This document shows positions 12,103 through 23,988 of a stretch of DNA of 64,000 nt, in pieces; within the stretch, counting starts at the first letter, position 1, and every line of letters begins with the position of its first letter. The translations under genes were made by a program, and so were the position numbers. The notes below the pieces were generated by a model. The model searched no databases, was not told the DNA's origin, and was given only the letters and a program-made list of their open reading frames with translations. This stretch comes from Archegozetes longisetosus (taxonomy: Eukaryota > Arthropoda > Arachnida > Sarcoptiformes > Trhypochthoniidae), in contig JAEMBT020000001.1 of NCBI GenBank assembly GCA_018873245.2, positions 12,048,220 to 12,112,219 of the forward strand, in the 5' to 3' direction.

Positions 12103-12714
12103 GTTTCCCGTTATCTCATTCATAAATATTCGTTCTCTAAATTTAGAAGTTATCTCATAATAAATTCCAGTGAATATTTCTGAATCACTTCCATCCAATA
12201 ATTTAACTTTTCGATTAGGAACGAAATCTGAATTTGGATCATATCTGCCGACTTCTGGTATTTTGAATTGCCTGGTTTTGATTAATTTTTCGCAAACTGT
12301 AACACCTAATGAATTACAACCCGTTGTAATAATATCGCCAACTCTTGAGTGCTCTTCTTCCAACTTTTTCAACGCTAAACAATCATCTGTTTCATCACTC
12401 ATTGCATGAAAGGTTGAGGTCGAATTAAGCCATATGTTATCTTTAAAGTTTAAATATCGAAATAAGTTAAACGTCCAATATATTGCATCTTCTTCTGAAT
12501 TTATTGACAGTAGCCCAGCTTTGAACGACTTTTTGCAATACACTAATGATTCTTTATAAGTTGAAAGTATATCTAAGATGTAAAAGCATTTATTTTCGTA
12601 CTTATGCCAATCATTTGCACAAGTCTTCGCTAATGTTATGAAACCTAATTGTAAAAGAGTTGGACTCTTCAATTTAAGATTTTTAAATTTAAAATATCGT
12701 TGAAATACATACAT
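12103..12714 (-). CDS. C-type lectin-domain protein, exon
   Basis: Minus-strand exon with a C-type lectin-like fold: CANDWHKYENKCFYI, then SLVYCKKSF, LLSINSEEDAIYW, IWLNS, DCLALKK, and a closing GCNSLGVTVCEK. Such domains bind sugars or other ligands outside the cell. The canonical calcium-site motifs EPN/QPD and WND are not evident, so sugar binding is uncertain. About 60 further residues follow the domain (FTGIYYEITSKF region) before a good donor GTGAGT at 12102. The exon therefore ends at 12103 and the frame beyond is intron. The ATG at 12714 gives no clean signal peptide. An acceptor AATTAG just before GTTTCATAAC (about 12640) suggests that the true N-terminus is on an undiscovered upstream exon. 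Confidence 0.7.
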
Positions 12715-13393
12715 AATAGAAATGAAAAAATAACTCCGAGTTTGAACATAACTTACAATAACTAATTGATTTTTATATTAAATATACTCATAAAGTTATG
12801 CTTAAACAATTATATTAAACATATGTTTTCTTCACTAAATATGAAACTACTTTTGAATTAAACTTTGGAAAACTAAATAAAGAAATATATTCTGTTGAAT
12901 TATAACTCAAGAAGAAAATTTAACTTAGATTACTTTTAAGTTTTAATATAATGAAAATGAAAGCCTTAATCATTAATAAGTGACTATTTCGATTCTTAAT
13001 TTTGCCTCTGTCTGTCATTGAGTTTATTACGAAATACGAATAATGAGATTTTTGTACAATAGATTATAACTTATCGATATGTTACAGCCTTTTCTAACAT
13101 TGAAAAAAGTTCAATCTCAAGATTTTTATCAATAAAAGCTCAAACATGTCGACAAGTCATAATTAATTCAAAGGAAACATTATTCATGCTTATCGATATG
13201 TTACAGCTCTTTTGTATTGAAAGAGAGATCATTACTTCAAAAGGCACTGTAACACATCTATGAATTGTTATCAGAGAAACTCAAAATGCGTTAAATATAA
13301 GTTAAATCATGAAATAATAAGACAAAGCTTCATAGTAATTGCTGAAATCTTTTCAAAAAATGATCAAATGAGTCGTTTTTGGTTACTTCTTAA
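12715..13393. repeat. Intergenic with two direct repeats of a dispersed family
   Basis: The motif CTTATCGATATGTTACAGC occurs at about 13071 and again at about 13189, embedded in longer similar sequence, giving a period near 118 bp. Related units recur at 23275-23935. No gene seen. Confidence 0.45.
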
Positions 13394-13698
13394 GGTGCAT
13401 TTACACGAGGCGGTGTTCATTGCGCATCGACCACAATTTTTATTTTAATCAGTTACACTGAGGATTAGTCGCTGCGATTTTCTAATTAGACGATGCAATT
13501 TTGCTCTACAAAGACGAATCATTTTAAAGCATTGAATGCTGACGCGGTGAGTGCTCTGACAACAAAATGAAACTTAATTTTAACATCCAATCGTATGTGA
13601 AGTTGCTGAATTTTTTTGCAAATGTAGAAACAGTAGCAACGCCTACACGATGTATTTCATGCGATGTGCAATGAATATCGCCTCGTGTAAACGCACCT
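13394..13698. mobile_element. TTAA-flanked MITE
   Basis: The left end GGTGCATTTACACGAGGCG (TTAA at 13390-13393) is mirrored by CGCCTCGTGTAAACGCACC at the right, with TTAA at 13699-13702. Inverted similarity extends about 38 bp inwards. A TTAA target fits piggyBac-type or similar cut-and-paste elements. The ORFs running across it have no recognisable product. Confidence 0.6.
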
Positions 13699-13702
13699 TT
13701 AA

Positions 13703-14884
13703 GTTTTCTTTCTACTTTAAATAATAATTTACAAAAATTATAGAAAGCATAAACAAATGTTCGACAGATGTTTGAGTAATGTATTGAAACCTGAATATGT
13801 ATTAAAAGCAACGATTCATTGAGTGTTTACTCATCCAATTGTTTTATAATAAAAACTTCAACAATTACTACGACTATTTGTTTCACGACGTAACTTATTT
13901 TAACCTAATTTGAGTTTCTCTAGTCATAATAAGAGACTTAAAACACTGAAAATATTACATTAATTTAGTTTTTCAGTAATAATACTTATTATTGAGAGCT
14001 TTTTTGTTTTCAAGTAAACCAATATTTAATTTAACTATTTATAACTTGAAAAATTGGTAATAAAAGTATAGTTTAAGAAAAAGATATTTGATTCAGAACA
14101 CATTTTTATTCCTGATGAGATATTTACTGAGATTGGAATATTAGAACCTTTCAACTATTTTAAACTTTATTAAATTTGTGCATAAATAAAATGTTTATTC
14201 CACCCATCTTCTTTATTTTAAATGATTGAAAAAGTTGAGTTCAGTATTTTTGCAACACTATCAATAGAGATCTAGACATAAGAGAGACTTCTGGTCCAAA
14301 ATAGGGTACAATCTGGACTCTGGATTTGAGTACTGAATTTCTAAAAGTGCGGCCGTTCTACTAATGTATAAATTGGATGAATTATTTCTTAAGACTCACA
14401 AATGTTAAAATTGATATCTCTAGGATTATTTGTGAAACCAACATAATTTGCGTAAATTCGATTAACAAGGACGTAGTGTCATGCAAACATTAAGTAGAAT
14501 ACTTTTCGCAGTTCTTGGATAATAGATTTTTTTAATTAAAGAAAAATGAATCAAAACTATTAAATATTATGTAATGAAGAAAGAATATTTGCGTGAATTG
14601 AAGTATCATTCACGAATTTTTGTAAAACACCTTAAACTACAGACTTTAATTAAACTCTATTAATTCATTTGGCTGCTTTCGCCAATATATTTTCAAAGTC
14701 CAGGTCTCTCTTTGATAATGGCTTAAGATGATTAACCAATTGTACAAATTTCGAAGAATTATTTGCAGAGATAGACGAAATTTATTTTCTCCCAGGAAGC
14801 TAGTAATAAATATCTTTATCAGCTGATAGAAGATTTCTGCAAATAAAAACTGAAGACTATATTGTATACAGTGTATACTATGCA
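13703..14884. other. Intergenic, nothing seen
   Basis: AT-rich, no supported gene, RNA or repeat. Confidence 0.4.
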
Positions 14885-15353
14885 CTCACTAACAAAAGTA
14901 CGTGCAATTGAATTAATACAAGGCTTAAATTTTCCTATCATTTCATACTGCTTTTTGAGTCTTTGAAATAAATTGATTGCGAACTAATAAATCACATTCA
15001 AATTACGTATAAATTATATATTAAATAAAATACAAGATAATCATGATTTTATTTAAATTAGTGATATTTTTATACACAAATAATTGTTTAAATAATCAAA
15101 TAACTAATTTATATCAAGTTTATCATCTAAAATAAACGTTATTTAAGGCTTAAATTATTTGATTATTTTAATATTTATTTGAATATAAAACCATGCTTCC
15201 TTTAAATGAAAGAACGACTATTTTATATTTATATTTGATTTATTAGTTTGCAATCAATTTATTTTAAAGATTTAAAAAGTTTTATGAAATATGAAAATTT
15301 TTGTCTAATCAAACTCACTATTAACTTCATTTTCATGCACTTTTGTTAGTGAG
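14885..15353. mobile_element. Palindromic MITE with long arms
   Basis: Begins CTCACTAACAAAAGTACGTG and ends with its near inverse (CACTTTTGTTAGTGAG). Similarity continues deep into the arms: AAATAAATTGATTGCGAACT on the left is mirrored at about 15235-15265. About 469 bp, non-coding. The flanks do not give an obvious target duplication. Confidence 0.6.
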
Positions 15354-16086
15354 TTTACATTCACATTAGACTATGTCTCACTAAATATTATACTAAAATG
15401 AAATAATTTTAAGAAATTCCCCTCCCAAAGGCTACAAATAATATAAATTAATAATTTTTTTTAAGAATTTTAATAAACTCTCTCAACTTCCTTTTGAAAA
15501 TTTAATATTGAATTTGAATTGTGATATTAATGCTCTTGGAAAGGTTATACGGGGCGAGCAACTGAAAACCCGGCATCCAAATCATTGAATAACTATAAAT
15601 ATTTAATTAAGAAGACAGAAATGTCAGCACTAACTCAGTAATTTTCAAATTTTATAATGTATTAGAAAAATAAAAAAATCCATTTCGATGAAATAAAAGG
15701 AAAATCATGGATTTAGAAATAGAAAGTGAAATTAGGCAGACCTTTCATATAAATAAATCCTGTAACTCATCTTCTTTGAGAGTTTACCAAAATTTTTAAA
15801 ATACACAAAATTAGTAATAATGGTACTGCAGTTACATAATAATGATTATTTCAAATGGATAATTTTTTCTGCATTACGTCCGGTAGATAAAATCGATAAA
15901 GACTAAGAATTATATTGAATATAATAATAAACTTAATTTTAAAGTTATTAAATTTATATAATGATTATTAAAAGTTTGATAATATAATGATGAAATATAA
16001 ATAAATTCTTTCAAGTATAAAATCAAAATCAACAATATAAGTAATAAAACGGTCAAAATAAGCAAAGAAAAAATATTAACAAATTG

Positions 16087-16133
<47 letters not shown>

Positions 16134-17170
16134 CAAAAAACTAAGTATTTAGATTTAGTAGTAATGAAAAATGAATCATCAATAAACTTTCATTATTGTT
16201 GAATCATAATATAACCGAGATATTTGCTCAAGAAGAAAACAATCCATGCTTTAATTTTTAAAAGGACAAAACCAAGAACTTCTCGATAATTGTGAGAAGT
16301 TGAAAACGATCTGTGAAATTTATTTATATCTAACAAACATAGAATACTAAAATAGCTTAGTTATTAGTTTGAAAAGGCTTAGCACTAACACTTTTTGTAA
16401 TTAGCTCCTTAAAAGTGTAATGATTTATACACTTTCTGTAATGACTTTCTCTTTAAAATGACCCAATATAGTATAATTTAACCTTAGTATAAATAAACAA
16501 TCGAACAGTGTAGCTTTAGTTTTAAATTTAGAAAAACGTGGGAAACCAAAGAAAAGTATATAAAGGGACAGTCTTAGAGAAAGTCAACAAGGAGAAGGGA
16601 ATAAGAAGAGAGTCAAGAGATAGACAAGCTTCAGTAATATCTTAGTTATGCTTTGTAACTTCACGTTATGCATAATAAAATTCTTGTAAAATAGACAATC
16701 GTTTTCTTCATTTCTATCAACTTTATTTCCACCTTAGGTAAGTAATGTACAAAGTTGTGAAACTTACTTTAATGCATGATAGGTACACATGATATTCTCT
16801 ATCGAGTCCAGCCAGACTCTTAGATAGAGAATTAAGTAAAGAAGAAGATTTGGAATCTTACATCGAGGCCCCTGATTCCAAATCTTTACTCTAGTAAAAT
16901 AACACACAATGAAGAACTCTACACAAAAAATTAGATCGAGTTTTTCATTCTTGACGAGATCCCGAGTCACAAAAATAATTGTGACAGATCTTTTCAATTT
17001 TGACTTTAATTCGCTTGTTTCTTGATTGTTATCAATATTCAAACAATGAACAAGACAGTGTGTTGATTATCTGAGTTTAAAAGGTTAGTTAGTTGGTAGC
17101 TTGGTAGATTTTTAAAAGTTTGTTGAATCTTATGTATTTTTGGGATCTGGTACACTCGCCCGACAACTCA
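15354..17170. other. Intergenic with microsatellite and possible solo-LTR signals
   Basis: A perfect TA dinucleotide run lies at about 16092-16128. TATATAAAG at about 16557-16565 is followed about 110 bp later by AATAAA (16674-16679). This spacing fits an LTR R region or a short transcription unit, but no LTR ends or coding frame were found. A 41-bp sequence at about 16793-16833 recurs inverted at 30122-30162. Confidence 0.35.
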
Positions 17171-17171
17171 T

Positions 17172-17602
17172 TTTATCTACAATTACTTTATCGACAGTCA
17201 CATTTGTAATAATAGCTGAAGAAGCACAAGGTGAAGGAATTGATCGAACAAAAGATATCAAAACAGCACTAATCTCTACCTTCAGACGAGTGATTAGGGT
17301 ATAAACATGACAATCACTACATGTGACTATGGATCAGCTTAAGGTGATAATTATTTTTATACTCAAACAACTTGTCTGACGAGTACTAAACTGTTTCAAC
17401 AAAACATCGAAATATTGTTGGTGTGCGTCCTCATGCAAGTTGTTTGGGTATAAGAATAATTATCACCATTAGCCGATCCATGGTCACATCTGAAGGTATA
17501 GCATCAGTACTGTTTCGATATCTTTTGTTCAGTCAATTTCTTCGGCTTGCGTTTCTTCATCTATTATTACAAATGTGACTGCCGATAAAGTGATTGTCGA
17601 TC
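17172..17602. repeat. Imperfect 430-bp inverted repeat with coding-like arms
   Basis: The left arm (about 17172-17375) and right arm (about 17405-17602) are reverse complements over roughly 160-190 bp, with one 30-bp length difference. The left arm is open on the plus strand through about 17302 (hydrophobic STVTFVIIAEEA followed by a polar GIDRTKDIKTAL). The right arm read on the minus strand gives the same peptide with one stop. This looks like an inverted duplication of an exon fragment, possibly from a membrane protein. Its product is not identified. Confidence 0.5.
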
Positions 17603-17949
17603 AAATAAATTTACCTTTGTTTGTTATAACACTTGAAGAGTATTTCTCAATGATATTCAGTTAGACACACAGTGAGGTTAGTTAAATATTGATATTCATA
17701 TTTTCCCATAATTTGATCTTATCGTGTTAAATACACATTACTTTGAGTTTTATGAATGTCGTTTCATTTCGAAACACATTATCGGTTTGGAAGATAAATA
17801 GAAGTGGTATAATAGTAAAAATCGTTTATAGACTTCGAGAATACCAAAAAGAAGAGAAGAGCAAACAATCAACAATAAAATTTCATTTGCCATTTTGTGT
17901 ACAGTTTCAAATCCAAACAGATAAATTTTTCCTTTTATATCAATATATA

Positions 17950-18363
17950 CAGTACTGGACAAATCTAACTCCGTCCACGTTTACATGAATATCTCGAGAA
18001 CCACAATTCCGATTCCAATTCTGTTTTCACTATTTTGTAGCAGAAATGTGTACGATTCTAACGATATGCTACTTGCCAAATTTCGGTTAAGATTTTATAT
18101 TAAAATTTTTAATATAAAACCTATTAAAAAGTTTAAAATAGTATTTAAATTATAGATTTTACGAATCTGATGTAAAATTTTTTTTGATGAATTTAACATT
18201 TGATTGATTTATTTTATTATTATATGGAATAATTTGGCAAGTAGCATACCGTTAGAATCGTACACATTTCTGCTACAAAATAGTGAAAACAGAATTGAAA
18301 TCGGAATTGTGGTTCTCGAGATATTCATGTAAACGTAGACGGAGTTAGATTTGTCCAGTACTG
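17950..18363. mobile_element. Tc1/mariner-type MITE with about 135-bp TIRs
   Basis: The left terminus CAGTACTGGACAAATCTAAC and its mirror at 18344-18363 are flanked by TA. The arms 17950-18086 and 18228-18363 are almost exact inverse copies, with only a few differences, so the insertion is relatively young or conserved. The ORFs at its left edge are incidental. Confidence 0.72.
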
Positions 18364-18600
18364 TATATTTAGTTTTCTAGTCCGTACTAATCTAAAAACT
18401 GAAATAAAATTACTTTCAAAATATATCCGAGATATTAAGTGTATCATTGAATTTTGTGATCTCATGAAAAACTCTGTTTCTGTGTTGAGCTAAAGCTGGC
18501 TGTAATCTTAATTTCGAATATTATTCTTCATTGTTGAAGTTAGAACGTTATAAAAGTGAAAAAATTATGTTTAATAGTTCATAATTAAAAACACTCGGAA

Positions 18601-18865
18601 TGGATATAAGTTTGGAAGAAGCGATCAATGAAGCTGAAGCTAACGATAATGATCTGGCAATCAATAATATAAATTTACCACTTTATAAGTATGGGCTTAT
18701 GTTTAGATATGATATCAATAACTATTTTGATTATGATATTGAAAAAAGAAAACAAAATTCAAACTCAATGCTTTGAGTATTTGGCTTTTGATTAATATTT
18801 TAAAATCTTTAATCACTCTAATCAACTTCGAGAACGGGAGAGTTCCTATATATTATTTAGATATG
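18601..18865 (+). pseudogene. Chemoreceptor-like pseudogene, truncated tandem copy
   Basis: Opens ATG with 50 codons closely matching the start of the gene at 20756 (shared LPLYKYGLMFRYDINNYF), then a frameshift and stop (about 18776). The shifted frame still resembles the paralogue up to GRVP and YYLDM. Homology stops at about 18866, just before the transposon at 18879, and no 3' half is found beyond the transposon. Upstream flanks (about 17690-18600, interrupted by the MITE) also match 20240-20755. The locus therefore arose by tandem duplication and was then broken. Confidence 0.7.
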
Positions 18866-18878
18866 TCAACCGTTATCG

Positions 18879-19542
18879 GACAATTCGTCCAATGGGACAA
18901 TTCGTCTAATAGAATAATCTGTCCAACAGACATTTTGTCCAATAGATAATTCGTCTAATAGACAACAAGTCTAACGGAAAAATTGTCTAATAAGTTATTT
19001 AGACTGAAAATTTGTCTGCGTAGGTGGGTACCCAGGTCCATAGTAATTAATAGGATAATGCCCGATATCAATGATTTCCAACCTCTATATAAAATTAAGA
19101 TGTAAGCCCAGAACTTATTATGGGTCTGGTAGTTGTTTTTATGCTTAAAAGATGTATCAGGAGAATTCGGTGCAAGAACTCATGTCTTCAGACCAGAAAA
19201 TGTTGCTGTCTATTGCTCATCTTCAGGAAAAATGTCTAAAGATCTTGTAAAAGACCGGTTTTTAGACTCTTTTATGCCTTCAATGGACACAAAGGCTCTG
19301 CTTTTATTAGAATGGTTGACTGGACAGTCAGATGGGAAAATGTTCGAAGATCTTTTAACTGATGACAAGACAATCAATATCTTAAAGATTTCACCCAAAA
19401 CAACCTCACTTGTTCAACTTCTTTAATAATCGTTTTATATAGAGCCTATTGAACCAATTGGTCTTTGGACGAATCGTCCTATTAGACGAATCGTCTTTTG
19501 ACAAATTATCCTTTGGACGAACTGTCCATTGGACGAATTGTC
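18879..19542 (+). mobile_element. DNA transposon with degenerate GACAATTCGTCC terminal repeats
   Basis: Both ends are built of many inverted copies of a roughly 20-bp degenerate unit (GACAATTCGTCCAAT on the left, ATTGGACGAATTGTC on the right). Inside, 19121-19426 (+) encodes a DDE-superfamily transposase fragment: SGEFGARTHVF, SSSGKMSKDLV, LLLLEWLTGQ, then PKTTSLVQLL. Family members usually have LLLLDSWTGQ here, so the catalytic Asp appears replaced. The remainder of the transposase is missing, which makes this a decayed deletion derivative. Confidence 0.6.
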
Positions 19543-20755
19543 TTAGATTCCTCGTGATACCCAATGACTCGTTATAGGCAAACCGATACTTTTTTAATGC
19601 AAAATATATAACCCGCCCTCTGTTCCACAGACAGACTCATTATATGCGGAAACTCGTTATAAGTGGATTTGTCTGTGCCATAATCAGATTGAAATAAAGT
19701 GGCTTCTTCATCTAATAGAGCATAAATTGTTAGTTAATATAAAGAAATATAGAATTCAGAATTCACTCAAAATAAAAATATTTTTCTAACACCAGTTACA
19801 AATTCTCCAACATTTAAGAATGTGAAATACATTAGATATTTTAATCCTCAGAATAAATTGAAAGTCTTGAGCATTATGAAAGAAGTATTATCTAATTTTA
19901 ACTTTTAATCAGTTTTATTCCTTATTTTACAAAATCCTCGTATGCATCATTAGCCTCTGAACTCCTATATTGAGTTTCTTTAATATTATTTCGAAAAAAT
20001 TTTGCTGATTTAGGTTGAACTTCCTATTAATTAGCTTAATTCTGTTATTCTAACCCTTATACAGCTTCTAAAGTATGAAAATTTAAAAAAATTTATAGTT
20101 AACTATTTCAATATGAGATGTAAGTACAGGTTACAGAGAATACTCTAACTCGTTCACTATATCATAAATAAGCTCAATATATTGTAGCTCAAATAATCAA
20201 TTAGAATTTTATTTCAATACATTTGATACTAAGGTTGACCGAATGACATTTGAATAGCAATATGTGATCATATTTTCGACATAATTTGATCTTCTCGTGC
20301 AAAGTGTATATTACTCTCTGTTTCTTTGAATATAAATTGTTTTAAGAACTCATTATTGATGTGGAAATATAATATTTTTTAATTGAATATTTTTTGAACT
20401 TATAGTTGGGATAAATATCCAACATAGTAGTCAAACATAAGAGTGTCATCGATCATATGCTGTACAGTTTGCAGGTTGCAATCAAACTGAAAAGTTATGT
20501 ATTATTCTTAATTTATATAACATTGCTTACTTGGCTTTCCATTTCAAATTCATTAAAATAAATAAATAAGTTTCAAAAATATATTTGAGATTGTAAGTGC
20601 ATCGATAAGCTTAGTGAACTCGTGAGCTCTATTTCTGAACTAAACAAAATCTAATTGTAATACAAATCTGGAGTAATGTTTTTCATATTCAAAATTTCAA
20701 TGCTATAGAATTGGAAAATCTTTTGTTCACTAATTCATAATTAGAAACACTCGAA
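19543..20755. other. Non-coding, duplicated 5' flank of the chemoreceptor locus
   Basis: Bases 19570-19690 contain GTTATAGGCAAACC and GTTATAAGTGGAT motifs resembling the MITE at 8442. Bases 20240-20755 resemble the flank upstream of the 18601 pseudogene. No other gene seen. Confidence 0.4.
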
Positions 20756-21849
20756 ATGGGTATGAATCCAGAAGAAGCGGCCACTGAATTCGATAATAAT
20801 GATAATGGTTTAGCTATCAATGATATAGACTTACCACTTTATAAATATGGACTTATGTTCAGATATGATATCAATAACTATTTTGATTCTGACATCCAGA
20901 AAAGAAAACAAAGACTCAGATCTAATGCTATGAGTACTTGGTTTTTGATTCATATTTTAAGACTTTTCATCGCTTTAGTCAATGTGGAGAACGGAAGAGT
21001 TCCCAAATATTATTTCGATATGATTCAACATATGGGAGGGTTAACTGAGTTTTATTATATAAGTACATCACTAGCTTATATTTTCTCATTTGTTGTTATA
21101 AGACTTTTCAACAGTGATGATAAAGACTATTTTCGGTGGCTTCAAATCATCAAAGTTTTGAAAGGATTACATAATGAGAACACAATCAGAATGTGCGACA
21201 AAAATGTATTCAAAAATTTTCCACAAACATTAAACTTATTTTACCACTTATCGATTTAGAAATCAAAATCAGTGCAATTATTGTATTTTTTATAACAACA
21301 ACTGCTTTGGCCATATTTTATGAATGGGAAGATATAATAACTTATGGGATATTAAGTGCTACTGTTTTTTTTGGAATCGTGATTGCATTTTTGCTAGTAA
21401 TATCTTATAGTTTTTTCTATTACTTTATAGTTTGTTATTATTGCAAATTAAGATTCAAATCACTTAATAACAAATTATTAAATACGAATGAGGATAAACT
21501 TTTCTTCAACTCTAAAATAGTATCTGAATTATTAGAAGAGCATAACAATATCTGTAATGATATTTTAATTCATGACAAATTCTGGTCTAAATATTTGTTT
21601 GCACTAACTTATACTCTGATTCCCATAAACCTAATGTTGTTGCAGGAGATCTTCTTTGAAGACTTACTTTTGGCAACCTTTTATTTTGTATTATTTTTTG
21701 AAGTGGTTTGGCTTTTTTCCCACTTTATGATTAACTTAATTACTGCATCTGTTAATAAGGAATCTTCGAATTCATATAAATATCTCTATAGGTTTTATTT
21801 AGAGTCGAATGCGTATTTCGGATTGAAGACTAAAATTAAAGTTTGTTAA
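20756..21849 (+). pseudogene. Seven-transmembrane chemoreceptor-like (gustatory receptor-like) gene with a frameshift
   Basis: The ATG context is shared with the pseudogene at 18601. About 365 residues in two frames: 20756-21259, then 21220-21849. The frames cannot be joined by a phase-compatible GT-AG intron that I could find, so a small indel at about 21215-21258 is likelier. It could be real decay or an assembly error in an AT-rich tract. Hydrophobic segments fit a multi-pass receptor: STWFLIHILRLFIALVNV, FYYISTSLAYIFSFVVI, AIIVFFITTTALAIFY, ATVFFGIVIAFLLVISY, FALTYTLIPINLMLL and FYFVLFFEVVWLFSHFMI. Length, topology and the polar N-terminus suit invertebrate gustatory receptors. The insect TYxxxxxQF ending is absent, so the family call is tentative. 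Confidence 0.5.
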
Positions 21850-22354
21850 GATTAGTGATTTTTATTTTTAAATAAATTCATAATATAACTTCTATTTCTA
21901 TTTAATTCAGTTACTTAATACAATGGAAAGAGTGAGCAGTAATAGATTTCTAATTGGTTTTACTTGTGGTAATCAATTTGTTATGACACCAATCATTGCA
22001 TTCAAAGTAAGATTAATTTCAGATTTTTAAGATTTCAAGCTTGTATTCTCTTTGTTCATTTAACTCAAAGTTAAGTTCTTTTGAATTTTTAAATTAAATG
22101 TTTTGATTATAGCATTGTTTAATTTACATTAGATTTGAAAGACTGAATTGTTAGTAAATATTTTATCTTATTTTTTGTATCTTTATAACAATTTATTCTA
22201 TAATTCTATTACAGGTTTTCATAATCTTCGGCCGTTTTTTCTTGTTGACCCATAAATTTTCATACACGTTTAAAAATGTTCAACTTCACTATTGATTATT
22301 TTTAAAAAGAAGTTAATTAGTATTACTATTTTATTGATGATTATATCTTAACCT
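21850..22354. other. Intergenic, nothing seen
   Basis: AT-rich 3' flank of the chemoreceptor-like gene, with no supported feature. Confidence 0.4.
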
Positions 22355-22871
22355 TAGGGTGACTACCCGTTCCAATTTTGACGAGACAGTCCCATCTTTT
22401 TAAATATAAAGACAGAAATCCCGTCAGACCAAACACTCTCGACGTAACAATCAGCCTCCCGTTTTTCAATTTTCATTTTGAAAAGATGCTTAGAAAAATA
22501 TTTCTTAGAAATTCAAACATTGAATTTATTTTACAAATGATAAGAGATTAAGAAATTCAGTTTAATGTTTTGAACACCTGTGGTTTAAAATCAAAAGTTA
22601 TAGAATAAATTTTTCTGTCTTGACTTATATCCGATATAAACCAGTATTTCTTACTTTTGAGTAACTTTGGAAAGATGCTATTTCCAACAAAAAATAAAAT
22701 TCTGAAATCAACCATGACTAATAATTTTTAATGTTTTAATATTAAAATGTATTGTTCGACACCTAAATATTTGTAATGACTAATAAAAGTGGCATTTTTC
22801 TTTTTAAAAATGTAAGAGTCCCCTTTGATATTTATGTCCCGTCATGAGACAAGCCAGAGGTGGTCACCCTA
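22355..22871. mobile_element. Non-autonomous hAT element (MITE), copy 2
   Basis: Same family as 5745-6692: left end TAGGGTGACTACCCG, right end GGTGGTCACCCTA, with similar interior. Flanks CTTAACCT (22347-22354) and CTTAATCT (22872-22879) match at 7 of 8, an 8-bp hAT-type target duplication. It lacks the nested element and instead has about 90 bp of its own in the middle. Confidence 0.8.
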
Positions 22872-22881
22872 CTTAATCTTC

Positions 22882-23100
22882 ATTACACCTACGTAAATTG
22901 GTGTGTGGCATGCGATAAGTCGTAAGAGTGTTATTGGATCATTATTTTTAATGATACCATAAGATCTGAACAACACATTGAGTTTTTGCAAGAATTTATT
23001 TCTCGATTGAAAGCAGAAGAGAATGAAGATGGATATTTTTAACAGGATCGAGCAACAGCTCACACTTTCTGAAAAACAGCATCGTATCTCATCTCTCAAT
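22882..23100 (+). pseudogene. mariner transposase fragment
   Basis: Plus-strand translation gives NWCVACDKS, NDTIRSEQHIEFLQEFISRL, KAEENEDGYF, a stop, then QDRATAHT. The last part is the familiar QQDGATAHT segment containing the second catalytic Asp. Three stops interrupt about 70 residues and no ends are present. The minus-strand ORF over this region is a shadow. Confidence 0.75.
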
Positions 23101-23274
23101 TTGCAAATTGTTTTATTTCAAAAAAATAATTGATTTCTCAAGATGAAGTTTGATTGGCCACCATGATCATATGATTGGATCAGTCCCGACTTTATATGGA
23201 GAAATTTTTCCCTAAAAAGTCTTAGCTATTTACAAATTATTGCGTTAATATTAAATTATGAGTCTATCTTATTA

Positions 23275-23935
23275 CTGAGTACTCGATAAACTATAATTTG
23301 TTCTTCTGCTTAGTAAATTATAACCTATCGGGATGCAACAGCTTTTTCTATGAAAATCTGGAGATTTAATTTGTTGGAATATCAGGAGAAACTGTAACAT
23401 ATTGATATGTCTTAATTAATTCAGAAAGGAAACTTGTTATTCACACGTTGCTACTTATCGATATTTTTCATCTTTTTCTTGTGAAAATCTTAAGATTAAT
23501 TTGTTTGTATATCGTAAGAAGCTGTGGCATATCCTAAAGTCATAATTAACTGTGCAATAAACCAGTTGTTCATATTTTATCAACTCAATAACAGGCGGAC
23601 TCAAAATTAAATATTAAAACTAAATCATCTATAAATAATTGAGGCTTCCATTAGAAAGAAATGCCATGAAGTAATTACTTCGTTAACTGTATTCCATCGA
23701 TGGAATCAAGATAAAGCATGAATAACAAAGTTCCTTTTTTAGTATATTATGTTTTATCAATATTTTACACCTCCTCTTATATTGAAACAGAAAAATCTCA
23801 AGGTTTTCATCAGAAAAGATATAAAATATTGATAAGTTATAATTTACTGAGCAACAAAACTTTTGTTCATAGTTTATCGTTAATTCAATAAGTAGATGGG
23901 CTTTAAATTGAGCCTGAGATAAAAAGTCGTTCATA
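23275..23935. repeat. Divergent tandem-like repeat, about 130-bp period
   Basis: Related blocks recur (CTATCGGGATGCAACAGC at about 23323, CTTATCGATATTTTTCATC at about 23454, and further diverged units to about 23930), each followed by GAAAATCT..GAT-type sequence and a TCATAATTAA-type segment. The same family is at 13060-13250. Probably an old satellite-like or dispersed repeat. Confidence 0.4.
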
Positions 23936-23988
23936 TGTAATTGAAGCTGTGATCACAGTTGCTTAAAACACAAATTTGTTCTTAATAA

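Noticed and set aside
16557-16680. Complete LTR retrotransposon
   Set aside because: Only a TATA box and polyA-like signal are seen; no gag/pol frame or paired LTR.
22869-23099. Minus-strand ORF rich in Cys/Ser
   Set aside because: It is the shadow of a mariner transposase fragment on the plus strand.
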